DNA of 64,000 nt from Paraburkholderia nodosa (GCF_001718195.1 NZ_MCNV01000007.1:248001-312000), one strand, 5' to 3'. Shown: positions 16,696 through 27,234, numbered from the stretch's first letter. Translations and numbers: made by a program. Notes: a model not told the origin generated them from the letters alone.

Positions 16696-18422
16696 ACGCT
16701 GTCGACCAACTGCTGATCCAGCATCTGGACCTGTGGGCCTCTGCCATCAAGCGGAAAGCTGCTGCGGGGCGTGGCTCCTCGAACAAGATTGAGCTCTACG
16801 GCATCAAGAAACTGCGTGAGCTGATTCTCGAGCTGGCAGTGCGCGGCCTGCTGGTGCCGCAAGACCCGAACGACGAACCCGCCAGCGAACTGTTGAAGAA
16901 AATCGTCGCTGAAAAGGCACGGTTGGTGAAGGAAGGCAAGATCAAGAGGGAAAGGCCGCTGCCTGCGATTGACGGGAACGACGCTCCGTTTCCGCTACCA
17001 GAAGGATGGGCACTAGCGAGACTCGGTGATGTCATTAACGTCCTTAATGGGCGAGCTTATAAAAAGCCCGAGATGCTTTCGGAAGGCACGCCGCTTTTGA
17101 GAGTTGGCAACCTGTTCACCTCGAACGAGTGGTATTACTCGGATCTGGAATTAGAACCAGAAAAATACATTGATGACGGCGATCTCATCTATGCATGGTC
17201 AGCCTCTTTTGGCCCATTCATTTGGCAGGGGGGAAAGGTCATCTACCATTACCACATATGGAAGATGGATTTTTTTAGCAAGTCTCATGTAGATAAATTT
17301 TTCTTTAGAAACTATCTAGAAGCAATATCGGCCTCAATTAAAGCGTCAGGTAATGGCATTGCCATGATTCACATGACGAAAGAGCGGATGGAAAAGCTTG
17401 TCTTGCCAATCCCTCCTCTCGCCGAACAACACCGTATCGTCGGAAAAGTAGACGAACTAATGGCGCTGTGCGACCAGCTTGAGCAACAGGCCGGGGTCAA
17501 TCTCAGAGCGCATCAAACCTTGGTGGAGACCCTGCTAAATATATTGACGAGCGCATCGGATTACGCACAGTTCGCCAGTGCCTGGAAACGCATCGCCAAT
17601 CACTTTGATACCCTGTTCACCACCGAACAAAGCATCGACCGGCTTCAGCAGGCCATTCTGGACCTTGCTGTGATGGGTAAACTCGTCCCGCAAGACGGTA
17701 AGGACGAACCTTCCAGCGAACTGCTCAAGAAAATCGCCGGTGAAAAAGGCAAGCTGGTGAAGGAAGGCAAGATCAGAAAGGAAAAGCCGCTACCGGCGAT
17801 TGCTGATGGTGTAACGCCGCTTGGTCTGCCGAGTGGGTGGCGCTGCGCATCGTTGCAAGAATTGACTGCGCTAGTAACGGATGGCGACCATCAAGCGCCA
17901 CCGAAGGCAGATTCCGGAGTACCTTTCTTGGTTATCGGAAACCTCAATAAGGGAATTGTTGATTTTTCAGACTGTAAATACGTACCAGAGACGTACTACG
18001 AAAACCTTGATTGGGGAAGAAGGCCATGCTCATTGGATCTGCTTTATACAGTCACCGGGTCGTATGGAATTCCGGTGGTAATCAATAGCGATTCCAGATT
18101 TTGCGTGCAACGACACGTAGCGATTCTGAAGTCTACCAACTCAACTCCCGTTGCGTATCTTTACCTATTTCTAAAATCGACGTTTGCATTTAACTATGCG
18201 TCATCAATAGCAACGGGTATCGCTCAAAAGACAGTGCCTCTTTCCGGCCTGCGAGCAATGCCGGTTACCTTGCCGCCCCTTGCCGAACAGCACCGCATCG
18301 TCGCCAAAGTCGACACACTGATGGCACTGTGCGACCAGCTCAAGGCCCGCCTCTGCGATGCACAGGTCACCCAGCTGCATCTGGCCGACGCGGTGGCCGA
18401 GAAAGCGCTTGCGGGAGCATGA
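16692..18422 (+). CDS. hsdS: Type I restriction-modification specificity subunit
   Basis: 576 residues, longer than most HsdS. It contains two copies of a module: a conserved segment (ELAVRGLLVPQDPNDEPASE near 46-65 and DLAVMGKLVPQDGKDEPSSE near 325-345, each followed by EGKI and PLPAI), a variable target-recognition domain, and a closing PLAEQHRIV plus a helix. The two domains therefore read the two halves of a split DNA site. The recognition domains are more AT-rich and variable than the flanks, as expected from domain swapping. Start ATG 16692 overlaps the hsdM stop. Confidence 0.95.
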   Translation: MNAVDQLLIQHLDLWASAIKRKAAAGRGSSNKIELYGIKKLRELILELAVRGLLVPQDPNDEPASELLKKIVAEKARLVKEGKIKRERPLPAIDGNDAPFPLPEGWALARLGDVINVLNGRAYKKPEMLSEGTPLLRVGNLFTSNEWYYSDLELEPEKYIDDGDLIYAWSASFGPFIWQGGKVIYHYHIWKMDFFSKSHVDKFFFRNYLEAISASIKASGNGIAMIHMTKERMEKLVLPIPPLAEQHRIVGKVDELMALCDQLEQQAGVNLRAHQTLVETLLNILTSASDYAQFASAWKRIANHFDTLFTTEQSIDRLQQAILDLAVMGKLVPQDGKDEPSSELLKKIAGEKGKLVKEGKIRKEKPLPAIADGVTPLGLPSGWRCASLQELTALVTDGDHQAPPKADSGVPFLVIGNLNKGIVDFSDCKYVPETYYENLDWGRRPCSLDLLYTVTGSYGIPVVINSDSRFCVQRHVAILKSTNSTPVAYLYLFLKSTFAFNYASSIATGIAQKTVPLSGLRAMPVTLPPLAEQHRIVAKVDTLMALCDQLKARLCDAQVTQLHLADAVAEKALAGA

Positions 18423-19579
18423 TGTCTGGCCAGCCTGAAACTTGGTGCCAACAGGATGGGCACGCCGACTTCGAGCTGTTTGAAGACTTTAATGCTTGGA
18501 TCGATCAGGGGGAGAGTGATCTCGACCTTCCGCTGTTGCAGAAGCTTGGCCAGGTCGGTTTGTCTAACACTAGCAAGGCGTTCTTCGCCGGCGACCGTGA
18601 AGCTTACGAGCAAGCGCTGAAGGCCTATCGCGCCGAACGTCATTTCGAGGTGCTTAGCCGGGAGCACTTCATCGAGACTTACGGTGAGGAGGACGGCACG
18701 CATTGGTTTGACCGCAATGAACAGCGCTTCAACCAGTTGGTGGAGCGCCTGGCTGCGCAAGACGTCGTTCCGTTCATTGGGGCCGGCATCTCAGTGGGAG
18801 GAGGCTTTCCGACCTGGGCGAACCACTTGCGACAGCAGGGCCGCACGGCGGGCATTCCACCCGCACAGGTGGAGGCATGGTTGGCTCAGGGCCAGTACGA
18901 AGAGTTCATCGAGCATATCGAGCGGCAACACGGGCGCGATGCGTTTGCTCAGGAAATCCGCGATGTATTTGGTAAGCGCGGTAGCATCCAGGGCATCACC
19001 CTGCTCATCTCGGAGCTGTTCACCGACACGCTGATCACGACAAACTACGACCGCTTGCTGGAGCAGGTGTTCGATTCCGGTGAAACGCCTCATGTGCAAG
19101 TGATTAATGGCGTGACGGCCATGGAGCTTCCGGATCCGGAGAAGGTCGTGATCATCAAGATCCACGGAGACTTCAAGGACCCGGCGCATTGCATCCTGAG
19201 TAAAGCGCAGTACGATCAGGCTTACGGCGCAGCCACGTTGGACCTACATCGGGCTGTGCCCAAGATACTAAGCCGGTACTACCGGAATAACAGCCTACTG
19301 TTCATCGGTTGTAGCTTGAGGAACGACCGCACTTTGCAGGTCTTTCAAGCCACCAAGGCTGCGGCAGGAGATGTCTTGTTTCCTCAGCACTTTGCTATAG
19401 AGCAAGCACCTGAGGAACTTGATGCTCTGGTTGCACGCAACGGAGAACTCTCGCGACTAGGCATCACCGCCATCTGGTATCCGAGAGGGCAGCATGAAAA
19501 AGTGGAGGCAGTGCTTCGCCATGCCAGAGGCGAGCTGAACTACATGAAGGCTCAAGTTGCCCGCGACCGGCTCAAGTAA
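18419..19579 (+). CDS. SIR2-domain protein in the type I restriction operon
   Basis: 386 residues. An N-terminal part of about 110 residues with no recognised domain is followed by a SIR2 fold: VVPFIGAGIS (GAGIS at 121-125), TTNYDRLLE with Asn209, and KIHGD with the putative catalytic His249. In defence proteins such SIR2 domains often degrade NAD+ to block phage growth. The start ATG overlaps the hsdS stop (ATGA), so it is the fourth gene of the hsd operon. A guard role that fires if restriction fails, or is inhibited, is inference. A second ATG at 18422 is equally possible. Confidence 0.87.
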   Translation: MMSGQPETWCQQDGHADFELFEDFNAWIDQGESDLDLPLLQKLGQVGLSNTSKAFFAGDREAYEQALKAYRAERHFEVLSREHFIETYGEEDGTHWFDRNEQRFNQLVERLAAQDVVPFIGAGISVGGGFPTWANHLRQQGRTAGIPPAQVEAWLAQGQYEEFIEHIERQHGRDAFAQEIRDVFGKRGSIQGITLLISELFTDTLITTNYDRLLEQVFDSGETPHVQVINGVTAMELPDPEKVVIIKIHGDFKDPAHCILSKAQYDQAYGAATLDLHRAVPKILSRYYRNNSLLFIGCSLRNDRTLQVFQATKAAAGDVLFPQHFAIEQAPEELDALVARNGELSRLGITAIWYPRGQHEKVEAVLRHARGELNYMKAQVARDRLK

Positions 19580-19747
19580 CTATTGTTTGACAGTCAACTT
19601 TTTAGCGGGAGGAGGCAGAGCGGCACCACCACCGACGCTTGCACCTCCTCCACGGTGGTCCAAGCGGGCGAATCGGACGTTGGCCGTTTGAACAAAAGTT
19701 CTGCTGGTCCAGCACCCGCGCGGGCACGTAGCGCTGCTCTCAACTGT

Positions 19748-20668
19748 ATGGCCGTCCTAGAGCGATATCGGTGGCATCATGCCCTTCATGAACTGCGGCA
19801 ACAGTTCGAAACAGACGCAGCTCGGGCTGAACGTCTGAAGAACGTTCATGATTGGGAGCAGCACCATGCCGGAAAGAAACGTCCGCCTGACCCAGACGCC
19901 GCTTTCGGGAGCTGGCTGTCCTTTTGCGATGCTGGGCAGCTCTTACTCACCACTACGCACCGGAAGCTCGCGGCGCGGTTGTCTCTGGGCAGCTATCAGC
20001 GAGGACTAAGGTTGCTAAATGCGATCTGCCACCGTGCTGAGAAGGCAGGATTCGGAGTTCATATGTCAAAGGGTGAAGAACGCCTGAGGTTGTCAAAAAC
20101 AGGTGCCCACGTCGATATCCGGATCACGGAGAAGCTAGTCAAGGGCACACGGCATCAAATTAATACGTGGAACCAATCCCCCGTACGAGTCCGTACCCTG
20201 GCGCCGACGGGAAAGCTCGCACTATTTATCGAATAACAAGGCACGGGGCACGCTGAAATAGTCGACAGCGTGGACCGACTGCTGGAGGATCAACTGGACG
20301 ACATTCTCGCAGCCATTTACCGGCGACACCGCGTTTCCTCCCTGAGAGTCGCCGAATGGGCAGAACGCGAGCAAAGATCCAAAGAGGCTGAAATCAGGCG
20401 CCACGAACAAGAACGTCAAAGAGCGGCGAGACAGCGGGAGTCTGAGGAGGAAAATAACCGTCGCCAAGCGTTGATTTTGGAGGCGAAGAAGTGGCGGCAT
20501 GCTGAACTGATCCGTGCGTACCTCGCCTTACTAGATAGTGGCCTTGGCCGCGCCGCTGAGCCCTCGGACGAATACGTTGCTTGGCGTGAATGGGCATTGG
20601 GAGTTGCTGATGACCTTGATCCCACCTATCACCGCATGGCCCTTCGCGTGCGGCCAGACCAGGGATGA
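19748..20668 (+). pseudogene. Hypothetical island protein split by one in-frame stop
   Basis: One continuous frame is interrupted only by TAA at 20234-20236 (LALFIE, stop, then QGTGHAEIVD). The first part (163 codons from ATG 19748, or more from 19583) has ERYRWHHALHELRQQFETDA and a domain up to VRVRTLAPTGKL. The second part is a charged coiled coil rich in Arg, Glu and Gln, followed by YVAWREWALGVADDLDPTYH. The family I recall continues from the first part through the coiled coil without a break, so this looks like a point nonsense mutation. Function unknown. An alternative is two separate proteins or stop read-through. Confidence 0.6.
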
Positions 20669-20885
20669 ATATTAGGGACGGACAGAGCCATTGTTCACCG
20701 GCGAAGTGGCTTCAGGAAATCGCTCTGGGTTTCTGGCTCCCAACCTGCAGTGTTTACGCACCGCGCTATGATCGGCGCAGCGGCGGTGCCAGCTTCAGAT
20801 TAGCGGTCCGACCTATCGCCTGGAGCTAAATGGATTGAGGTGGACCGAATACGCTTACACTGCGGTTACACGCCCCATAAACACA

Positions 20886-20920
20886 AAAGGGTTACAAGGC
20901 AAAATCGCCTGTAACCCTTT
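20886..20920 (-). terminator. Terminator downstream of tRNA-Ala
   Basis: A long stem formed by AAAGGGTTACA-AGGC and GCCT-GTAACCCTTT with one bulged base, followed on the minus strand by TTTTGTGTTT. It lies about 10 nt after the tRNA CCA end, inside the island boundary. Confidence 0.75.
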
Positions 20921-20928
20921 GATTTTAT

Positions 20929-21004
<76 letters not shown>

Positions 21005-21071
21005 AACGAATCACCGATTCTACACACACAAAATCCGTTTTGCCAAGCGTCGAATTTGACCCCAAGCAAAA

Positions 21072-21410
21072 CTACTTCGAAGGCGCTCCGGCGAGCACCC
21101 AAGCCACGACAGAATGGATATCGGCGGCACTCATCCCCGGGTGAGACGGCATCGGAATAGCCCCCCACACCCCTGCCCCACCGTCCCGCACTTTCTTCTC
21201 CAGCTTGCCCTGGGCCCCTGCATCGCCCTTGTACTTCGCAGCGACATCCGTAAACGACGGCCCCACAAGCTTGCGATCCACCGCATGGCACCCCATGCAA
21301 GCATTCGCCTGAGCGACCTTCAACCCATCCGGCACAGCAGCAAAAGCGGGCGAAGCGAGACCAAGACCAACCACAGCAACCACAACCCCACCAACAAACC
21401 GCCGCATCAC
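21072..21410 (-). CDS. Class I c-type cytochrome (c551/c552-like)
   Basis: 112 residues with a signal peptide (hydrophobic core ending SPAFA). A single haem motif CMGCH follows, then [12 protein letters not shown], and the distal Met ligand in IPMPSHP. This is a small periplasmic electron carrier of the c551/552 type. Its start overlaps the stop of the BON-domain gene by 4 nt (ATGA), so it is co-translated with an envelope lipoprotein gene, an arrangement not required by function. Confidence 0.92.
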   Translation of the reverse strand: MMRRFVGGVVVAVVGLGLASPAFAAVPDGLKVAQANACMGCHAVDRKLVGPSFTDVAAKYKGDAGAQGKLEKKVRDGGAGVWGAIPMPSHPGMSAADIHSVVAWVLAGAPSK

Positions 21411-22192
21411 AAAGCCCCCGTGTTCCCCGGCTTCGTAGCCGAAGAATTCGTCACGGGCGCGGGCGCCTGGTGCTCAATAGGCTGCGAGGTCACACCAGAA
21501 TCAGGCACCGCCCCCACCGTCGGCGCATCGGCAGCAGGCGCCGCCGCCGGCGCACTGGGCGCAGCCGCCGTCGCCACCGTCGCCTGTTGCGGGTCGATGT
21601 ACTGGTAGCACTTCACCACCTGCGTCACGCCCATCACCCCGGCCGTCGCGTTGGCGGCGATATTGCCTTCCTGCGGCGTAACCAGCCCCATGAGATAGAT
21701 CGTGCCGCGCTCGCTCACCACCTTGAAGTTGTTCGCGGAGATGTCCTTATAGGCAATCAGCTCTCCCTTCACGCGTCCTTCGAGGTACGAGTCGTTTGCG
21801 CGCGAGGAGAACGAGCTGGCCGGCTGCACCGCCAGCTCGTTGACGATCGATGCAACGTTCGTCACGGCTCGCACGATGCTCTCGGCCTTCTGCTTCGAGG
21901 CGTCGTCGGGCACTTCACCCGTGATCAGCACGCGCTGGTTGAACACCGCCACGTTCACGTGCGCCGTATCGGGCAGTTGCTTGCCGAGATCGGCAAGCGC
22001 CTTCACCTGGATCTCGCGGTCTTCGGTTTGCGAACCCACCGTGCGGCGGTCGGTTGCCACCAGCGCCGTGCCGCCCGCCGCGCCCGCCAGCGCCAGGAAG
22101 CAGCCCTGCAGGCTTGCGCAGAGCGAGGCTGCGAAGCCGATCGTCAGCGTGGTCCGTGCCAGCGCGCGCGTCATGCCGTATCTGCTCATCAA
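21407..22192 (-). CDS. dolP: BON-domain outer-membrane lipoprotein, DolP-like
   Basis: 261 residues. A signal peptide ends in the lipobox LQGC, giving an outer-membrane-anchored lipoprotein. Two BON domains follow: VNVAVFNQRVLITGEVPDDA, and FKVVSERGTIYLMGLVTPQE. A long Ala/Pro-rich tail (about 60 residues) is added at the C-terminus, not found in E. coli DolP (YraP). DolP supports outer-membrane integrity at division sites. The order rsmI-yraN-diaA-dolP matches the E. coli yraL-N-diaA-yraP neighbourhood, supporting the call. Start is ATG 22192 or the adjacent ATG 22189. Confidence 0.88.
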   Translation of the reverse strand: MMSRYGMTRALARTTLTIGFAASLCASLQGCFLALAGAAGGTALVATDRRTVGSQTEDREIQVKALADLGKQLPDTAHVNVAVFNQRVLITGEVPDDASKQKAESIVRAVTNVASIVNELAVQPASSFSSRANDSYLEGRVKGELIAYKDISANNFKVVSERGTIYLMGLVTPQEGNIAANATAGVMGVTQVVKCYQYIDPQQATVATAAAPSAPAAAPAADAPTVGAVPDSGVTSQPIEHQAPAPVTNSSATKPGNTGAL

Positions 22193-22217
22193 CTTCCCCT
22201 CTCTTCGTCTTACGGTG

Positions 22218-22886
<669 letters not shown>

Positions 22887-22918
22887 TCATTTTCACCCTT
22901 CTTTCTATCGCGTAAGTT

Positions 22919-23446
22919 TTAGCTCTCGTGCGCTTCCGGTTGAAACGCGTCGCGCAGCCAGACGAGCCGGCCGCTCTCGAACGCGATCACGTCGAAGCGG
23001 CACGCGGGCGGCGTTCGCGCCTGCGCGGCCGCTTTCCCATTCGCATCGGCGGCGCGCCACGTCGCGAGAAAGTAGCGCGCCGCGCGCAGCACGCGCTGCT
23101 GTTTGCGCCATCCCACGCTCGCCGCCGCCCCGCCGAATTCCGGCCGCGCGCGGGCGCGCACTTCCACGAAAACCAGCGTGCCGTCGCGCTCACGCATCAC
23201 GAGATCGAGTTCGCCGCCGCGGCAATTCACGTTGCGCGCGACCAGTTCCAGGCGCTCGCGACGCAAAAACGCCAGGGCGTGCGCCTCGAAACGCGCGCCC
23301 GTCGCGCGGCGTTGGGCATTCGACTGCGCTCGCGCGCAAAAGTTGTCGACGCGTGCACTTTCGTTCGCGCCGCTTCCCTCGGGTGCACTCGCGCCCGCGT
23401 GGCACAATGTCGGCCTCTTTTCCTGCTTTCGCGCGTTGCGTGTCAT
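22919..23446 (-). CDS. YraN family (UPF0102) nuclease-like protein
   Basis: 175 residues from ATG 23446. The conserved UPF0102 core is [14 protein letters not shown], then [29 protein letters not shown], and CRFDVIAFE. This is a PD-(D/E)xK-like fold of the Holliday-junction-resolvase type (Glu-Leu-Asp and Glu-Val-Arg positions), with cellular role unsettled. The N-terminus is uncertain: ATG 23446 (GAGGG 5 nt upstream) overlaps the divergent rsmI start, while TTG 23407 (AGAGG 7 nt upstream) would begin LCHAG, as I recall in relatives. Confidence 0.85.
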   Translation of the reverse strand: MTRNARKQEKRPTLCHAGASAPEGSGANESARVDNFCARAQSNAQRRATGARFEAHALAFLRRERLELVARNVNCRGGELDLVMRERDGTLVFVEVRARARPEFGGAAASVGWRKQQRVLRAARYFLATWRAADANGKAAAQARTPPACRFDVIAFESGRLVWLRDAFQPEAHES

Positions 23447-24347
23447 GACGTCCCTCTCGTCCCCCTTCGAACTCGCACAGGCCCAGCAATATCCGGCCGC
23501 CACGCTGTACGTCGTGGCCACGCCCATCGGCAATGTCGCCGACATCACGCTGCGCGCCCTGCACGTGCTCGGCCTCGTCGATCGCATCGCCGCCGAAGAC
23601 ACGCGCAACACCGGCCAGCTCCTCGCGCGCTACGGTATTTCGAAGCCGCTCGTCGCCGTACACGAGCACAACGAGCGCGAAGCGGCGCAGCGTGTGATCG
23701 AGTTTCTGCGCGCGGGCGAGCGCGTGGCCTGCGTTTCGGACGCGGGCACGCCCGGCATTTCCGATCCGGGCGCGAAACTCGTGGACGCGGTGCGCGCCGC
23801 CGGCCTGAACGTCATGCCGCTACCTGGCGCGAGCGCACTCGCAACGGCGCTTTCCGCTGCCGGCGACTGGGTCTCGACCTTCACGTTCCTCGGCTTTCTG
23901 CCGCCCAAGCCCAAGCAGCGCGCAGCCGCATTGCAGCCGCTCGCCTCGCATACGCACGCGATGGTGTTCTACGAAGCCCCGCATCGCATCGTCGAAACCG
24001 TGCAGTCGCTCGCCGATGCGTTCGGTCCCGCGCGCCGCATCCTCATCGCCCGCGAATTGACGAAGCTACACGAGTCGCTCTGGAGCGGCACCCTGGCCGA
24101 AGCGCCAACGTGGCTCGCAGCGGATGCGAACCGTCAGCGCGGCGAGTTCGTGCTGGTGGCGGAAGGTGCGAGCGAGCAGGCGGAAGGCGAAGCCGATCAC
24201 GACGCGCTCTTGCGCGTGCTGCTTCAGGAAGTACCGATAAAGGGCGCGGCGAAGATCGCGGCGGCGCTCACGGGCGCGTCGCGCAATGCGCTCTACGCGC
24301 GGGCGCTGGAATTGAAGGGTGAAGGCGGGGAAGAAGCGGACGACTGA
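23445..24347 (+). CDS. rsmI: 16S rRNA (cytidine-1402-2'-O)-methyltransferase
   Basis: 300 residues, tetrapyrrole-methylase fold. Diagnostic segments are [19 protein letters not shown] at the N-terminus, [21 protein letters not shown] and [12 protein letters not shown]. RsmI methylates the 2'-O of C1402 in the ribosomal P site. Its ATG lies one base away from the opposite-strand yraN ATG, so the two share a start region and must have embedded promoters. Confidence 0.95.
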   Translation: MTSLSSPFELAQAQQYPAATLYVVATPIGNVADITLRALHVLGLVDRIAAEDTRNTGQLLARYGISKPLVAVHEHNEREAAQRVIEFLRAGERVACVSDAGTPGISDPGAKLVDAVRAAGLNVMPLPGASALATALSAAGDWVSTFTFLGFLPPKPKQRAAALQPLASHTHAMVFYEAPHRIVETVQSLADAFGPARRILIARELTKLHESLWSGTLAEAPTWLAADANRQRGEFVLVAEGASEQAEGEADHDALLRVLLQEVPIKGAAKIAAALTGASRNALYARALELKGEGGEEADD

Positions 24348-24381
24348 GCCGACTACAGTCAAAAGCACCAGCCAGAAAAAC

Positions 24382-24416
24382 CGAAGGGCCGCCTGAGTCA
24401 ATCAGGCGGCCCTTCG
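24382..24416. terminator. Hairpin between convergent rsmI and rlpA
   Basis: A perfect 15-bp inverted repeat (CGAAGGGCCGCCTGA with its complement) and a 5-nt loop. No T run on either side, but its stability and position between convergent genes suggest termination. Confidence 0.65.
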
Positions 24417-24495
24417 CATGTGCATTCGACTCTGCCAGGCGGGTCAGCCTCGGGCGCGTCGCGGCGCACTCAGCGCCACGCCCAAACGAGATCGC

Positions 24496-25095
24496 TTAGT
24501 GATCGATGTTCGAGTTCGCGGCAAGCATATCCGCTTGCGCGGCCTTCGCTTCCTGGCGCGTGAGGCCTTCGATGTCCACCTTCGCCGTACCCGCGTGCTG
24601 CACGCCAAGGAGCTTGGCGGCGGCATACGAGAGGTCGAGCACACGGCCACGTGCGTACGGGCCACGGTCGTTGATCTTCACCACTACCCACTTCGACGTG
24701 CCGGGCACGCTCACGCGCACATACGAGCCGAGCGGCAGCGTGCGGTGCGCAGCCGTGAGCGCCTTCATGTTGAAGCGCTCGCCGCTTGCGGTGCGGCGGC
24801 CGTGGAACGCGCGGCCGTACCACGAGGCGCGGCCGGTCTGGTGGAACGAGTGGACGTCCGGGCCGTTCTCGTCGATCGCCTCGGCGTTCGCGAGCGAGTT
24901 GTCCTTCGCCGTGCCCGATGCGGGCAGCGCAGCGAGCGCGGAGCCGTAGCCCTGCGGCGCAGTGAAAGCCGCGTCCTTCGTGCGAAGGGCGTCGCTGGAT
25001 GCCTGGTCCTGCTGGGCAGGCGGCACGGCGCAACCGGCCAGAATGGACACGGCTGCGAGACTCCCGAGTCGTCGTCGAGTCAGTCTAAGGTTCAT
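24496..25095 (-). CDS. rlpA: Septal ring lytic transglycosylase RlpA-like lipoprotein
   Basis: 199 residues. A signal peptide ends in the lipobox ILAGC. The double-psi beta-barrel (about 90-180) shows GRASWYGRAFHGRRTASGE, RTLPLGSYVRV and INDRGPYARGRVLDLS, with the catalytic Asp in NDRGP. RlpA proteins cleave denuded glycan strands at the septum; some only bind them. No SPOR domain is present, so this is the short form. Start ATG 25095 places the lipobox near residue 21. Confidence 0.9.
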   Translation of the reverse strand: MNLRLTRRRLGSLAAVSILAGCAVPPAQQDQASSDALRTKDAAFTAPQGYGSALAALPASGTAKDNSLANAEAIDENGPDVHSFHQTGRASWYGRAFHGRRTASGERFNMKALTAAHRTLPLGSYVRVSVPGTSKWVVVKINDRGPYARGRVLDLSYAAAKLLGVQHAGTAKVDIEGLTRQEAKAAQADMLAANSNIDH

Positions 25096-25865
25096 AACAT
25101 TGCCATCACGTTCTCGAAGCCTGTCCCGCGCCATGTGTGCGCGTTGTCGGAAAGGCTTCGGCGGTCGCGGGCAAAGCTTCGCCATCGCTCGCCTGGAATG
25201 AAAAAGGCGAACGCGTGCCAATGCCCGGATGCAGCCCTAATAAGCCGCTAACCGCTAGTTATCTTTCACGTCTGGCGCAACCTGTCCCCGGCAGCCTGAC
25301 CAGACCCCACATGCCGCCATCGAACGATGAAGCTCGTTCAGGCGCGCCGGAAACTCTCGGCGCACAGGAACGGCGGCGTAGGCCCCACCCAGCGTCACGG
25401 CATGTAGGCCGTTGCAGGCGCGTGGCACCTGGCTGGGCAAGACGTGCGGCGTCGAACGGATCGACACCTGATTTGCTATCTTGTAAGGCAGCCTGTTTCG
25501 GCCCGCCTAGAACGACAGCACTGCTTGACGGCGATGTATGCGACCTCTTTTTTTTACGAAGGTCACACCGCCCTTTGAAAGCACGAATTCCGTGCGTGAT
25601 GGGTCGCATTATACCCAAAAGTTATTCCTGTCACGCCAGTGCCTCACAAATCTCCATGATTTTTCACTATTGATGTAACAAAGCCGTTCGCCTTGCGCCG
25701 CCGCATCCCTTGTCAGACAAGGGACTGAGGCTGTCGCGAGCGGCGTCGGCGGCGCTTCCTGCACCCCGGTACAATCGATCCTTTGGCTGGGGCCTTCGGC
25801 ACGCGACGTCGATTTCGACGCGTCGCTGTACCCGCCCCGCGAGACCTGAACCCCACGATCCCCGC
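25096..25865. other. Long intergenic region between rlpA and the MBL-fold gene
   Basis: 770 bp. No gene is supported; the composition falls towards AT at about 25540-25680, suggesting promoters. It contains the near-perfect palindrome at 25706-25724. Confidence 0.4.
25706..25724. promoter_or_regulatory. 19-bp palindrome upstream of the MBL-fold gene
   Basis: TCCCTTGTC-A-GACAAGGGA: two perfect 9-bp arms around one base. It could be a dimeric repressor site; no protein is known to me for it. Confidence 0.4.
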
Positions 25866-26510
25866 ATGAAAGTCACGCTGATTCCCGTCACGCCGTTCCA
25901 GCAAAACTGTTCGCTGCTCGTCGATGAAACGACGAACCGCGCCGCCGTCGTCGATCCGGGCGGCGACCTCGAACGCATCGAGGCCGAGATCGAACGTCAG
26001 GGCGTGCAGCTGGAAAAGGTGCTGCTCACCCATGGCCACCTCGACCACTGCGCCGGCGCGAAGGCGCTCGCCACGAAGTTCGGCGTACCGATCGAAGGCC
26101 CGCAGGAAGACGAGCGCTTCTGGATCGACCAGTTGCCGCAGCAGAGCGTGCGCTTCGGCTTCGGTCACGCCGAGGCGTTCGAGCCCACGCGCTGGCTTCA
26201 AGACGGCGACACGGTGCGCTTCGGCGGCGAGGAACTCGAGGTCTATCACTGCCCCGGGCACACGCCGGGTCACGTGATCTTCTTCAGCCGCAAGCACCGG
26301 GTTGCCACGGTCGGCGACGTGCTGTTCGCGGGTTCGATCGGCCGCACGGATTTCCCGCGCGGCAATCATGCGGACCTGATCCGTTCGATCCGCGAAAAGC
26401 TCTGGCCGCTGGGCGACGACGTCACGTTCGTGCCGGGCCATGGCCCCGTTTCGACATTCGGCGAGGAGCGCCGCTCCAACCCCTACGTCGCAGATGGCGT
26501 ACCTGGATGA
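25866..26510 (+). CDS. MBL-fold metallo-hydrolase (glyoxalase II-like)
   Basis: 214 residues. The metal-binding motif THGHLDH (His56, His58, Asp60, His61) is followed by [32 protein letters not shown] and VPGHGP, giving a full dinuclear site. The size and absence of the glyoxalase II C-terminal domain fit the YcbL-like branch, which may hydrolyse thioesters such as S-lactoylglutathione. The start is at ATG 25866. Its stop overlaps the ATG of the exonuclease-like gene (ATGA). Confidence 0.92.
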   Translation: MKVTLIPVTPFQQNCSLLVDETTNRAAVVDPGGDLERIEAEIERQGVQLEKVLLTHGHLDHCAGAKALATKFGVPIEGPQEDERFWIDQLPQQSVRFGFGHAEAFEPTRWLQDGDTVRFGGEELEVYHCPGHTPGHVIFFSRKHRVATVGDVLFAGSIGRTDFPRGNHADLIRSIREKLWPLGDDVTFVPGHGPVSTFGEERRSNPYVADGVPG

Positions 26511-27157
26511 GAGTGAAAAGTAAGATGAATCAAGCCGCAATTGAGGAGATTTACGTCAGCACCGACGTCGAGGCCGATGGTCCCATTCCCGGCCCGCATT
26601 CGATGCTGAGTTTCGCTTCGGCGGCGTACACCGCCGACAAGCGTTTGATCGCCACGTTCTCGGCCAATCTCGAGATGCTCGAAGGCGCGGCGCCGCATCC
26701 GGTGCAGGCCGCCTGGTGGGAGACGCAGCCCGAGGCCTGGGCCGCATGCCGCAAGGATCTGCAAGACCCGGCGGCGGCGCTCGTCGCCTACGTCGAATGG
26801 GTGGAGGCGCTGCCCGGCAAGCCCGTGTTCGTGGCGATGCCGGCGGGCTTCGATTTCACCTTCATGTTCTGGTACATGATGCGTTTTGCCGGGCGTTGCC
26901 CGTTCTCGTGGTCGGCGCTCGACATCAAGACGCTCGCCTTCGCGATGACGGGCCTGCCGTACCGCAAGTGCATCAAGCCGCGCTTTCCGAAGCACTGGTT
27001 CGACGATCACCCGCACACGCATGTCGCGCTCGACGACGCGATCGAGCAAGGCGCCCTCTTCTGCAACATGCTGGCCGACCTGCGCGCGCAGCAAGCCGCG
27101 CTCGCCGCTGATGGGGACGACTCAGGACAAAACGCCGCGAGCACTCCGGCAAATTAG
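26507..27157 (+). CDS. DEDD-like 3'-5' exonuclease-fold protein
   Basis: 216 residues. The N-terminus [19 protein letters not shown] carries the exonuclease Asp-x-Glu pair (Asp20, Glu22), and the C-terminal [13 protein letters not shown] carries the His and Asp of the DEDDh type. [20 protein letters not shown] fits the middle Asp motif. It is probably an RNase T/DnaQ-fold nuclease, substrate unknown. Translation is coupled to the upstream hydrolase (ATGA); a second ATG at 26525 is a possible alternative start. Confidence 0.75.
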   Translation: MRVKSKMNQAAIEEIYVSTDVEADGPIPGPHSMLSFASAAYTADKRLIATFSANLEMLEGAAPHPVQAAWWETQPEAWAACRKDLQDPAAALVAYVEWVEALPGKPVFVAMPAGFDFTFMFWYMMRFAGRCPFSWSALDIKTLAFAMTGLPYRKCIKPRFPKHWFDDHPHTHVALDDAIEQGALFCNMLADLRAQQAALAADGDDSGQNAASTPAN

Positions 27158-27234
27158 GTAATCTCCCTCATCATCTGCGCTTCGCATTGCGTTCTGTTCT
27201 CCTGGCCTCTAACATTCAGGAATACAGCGACGCA

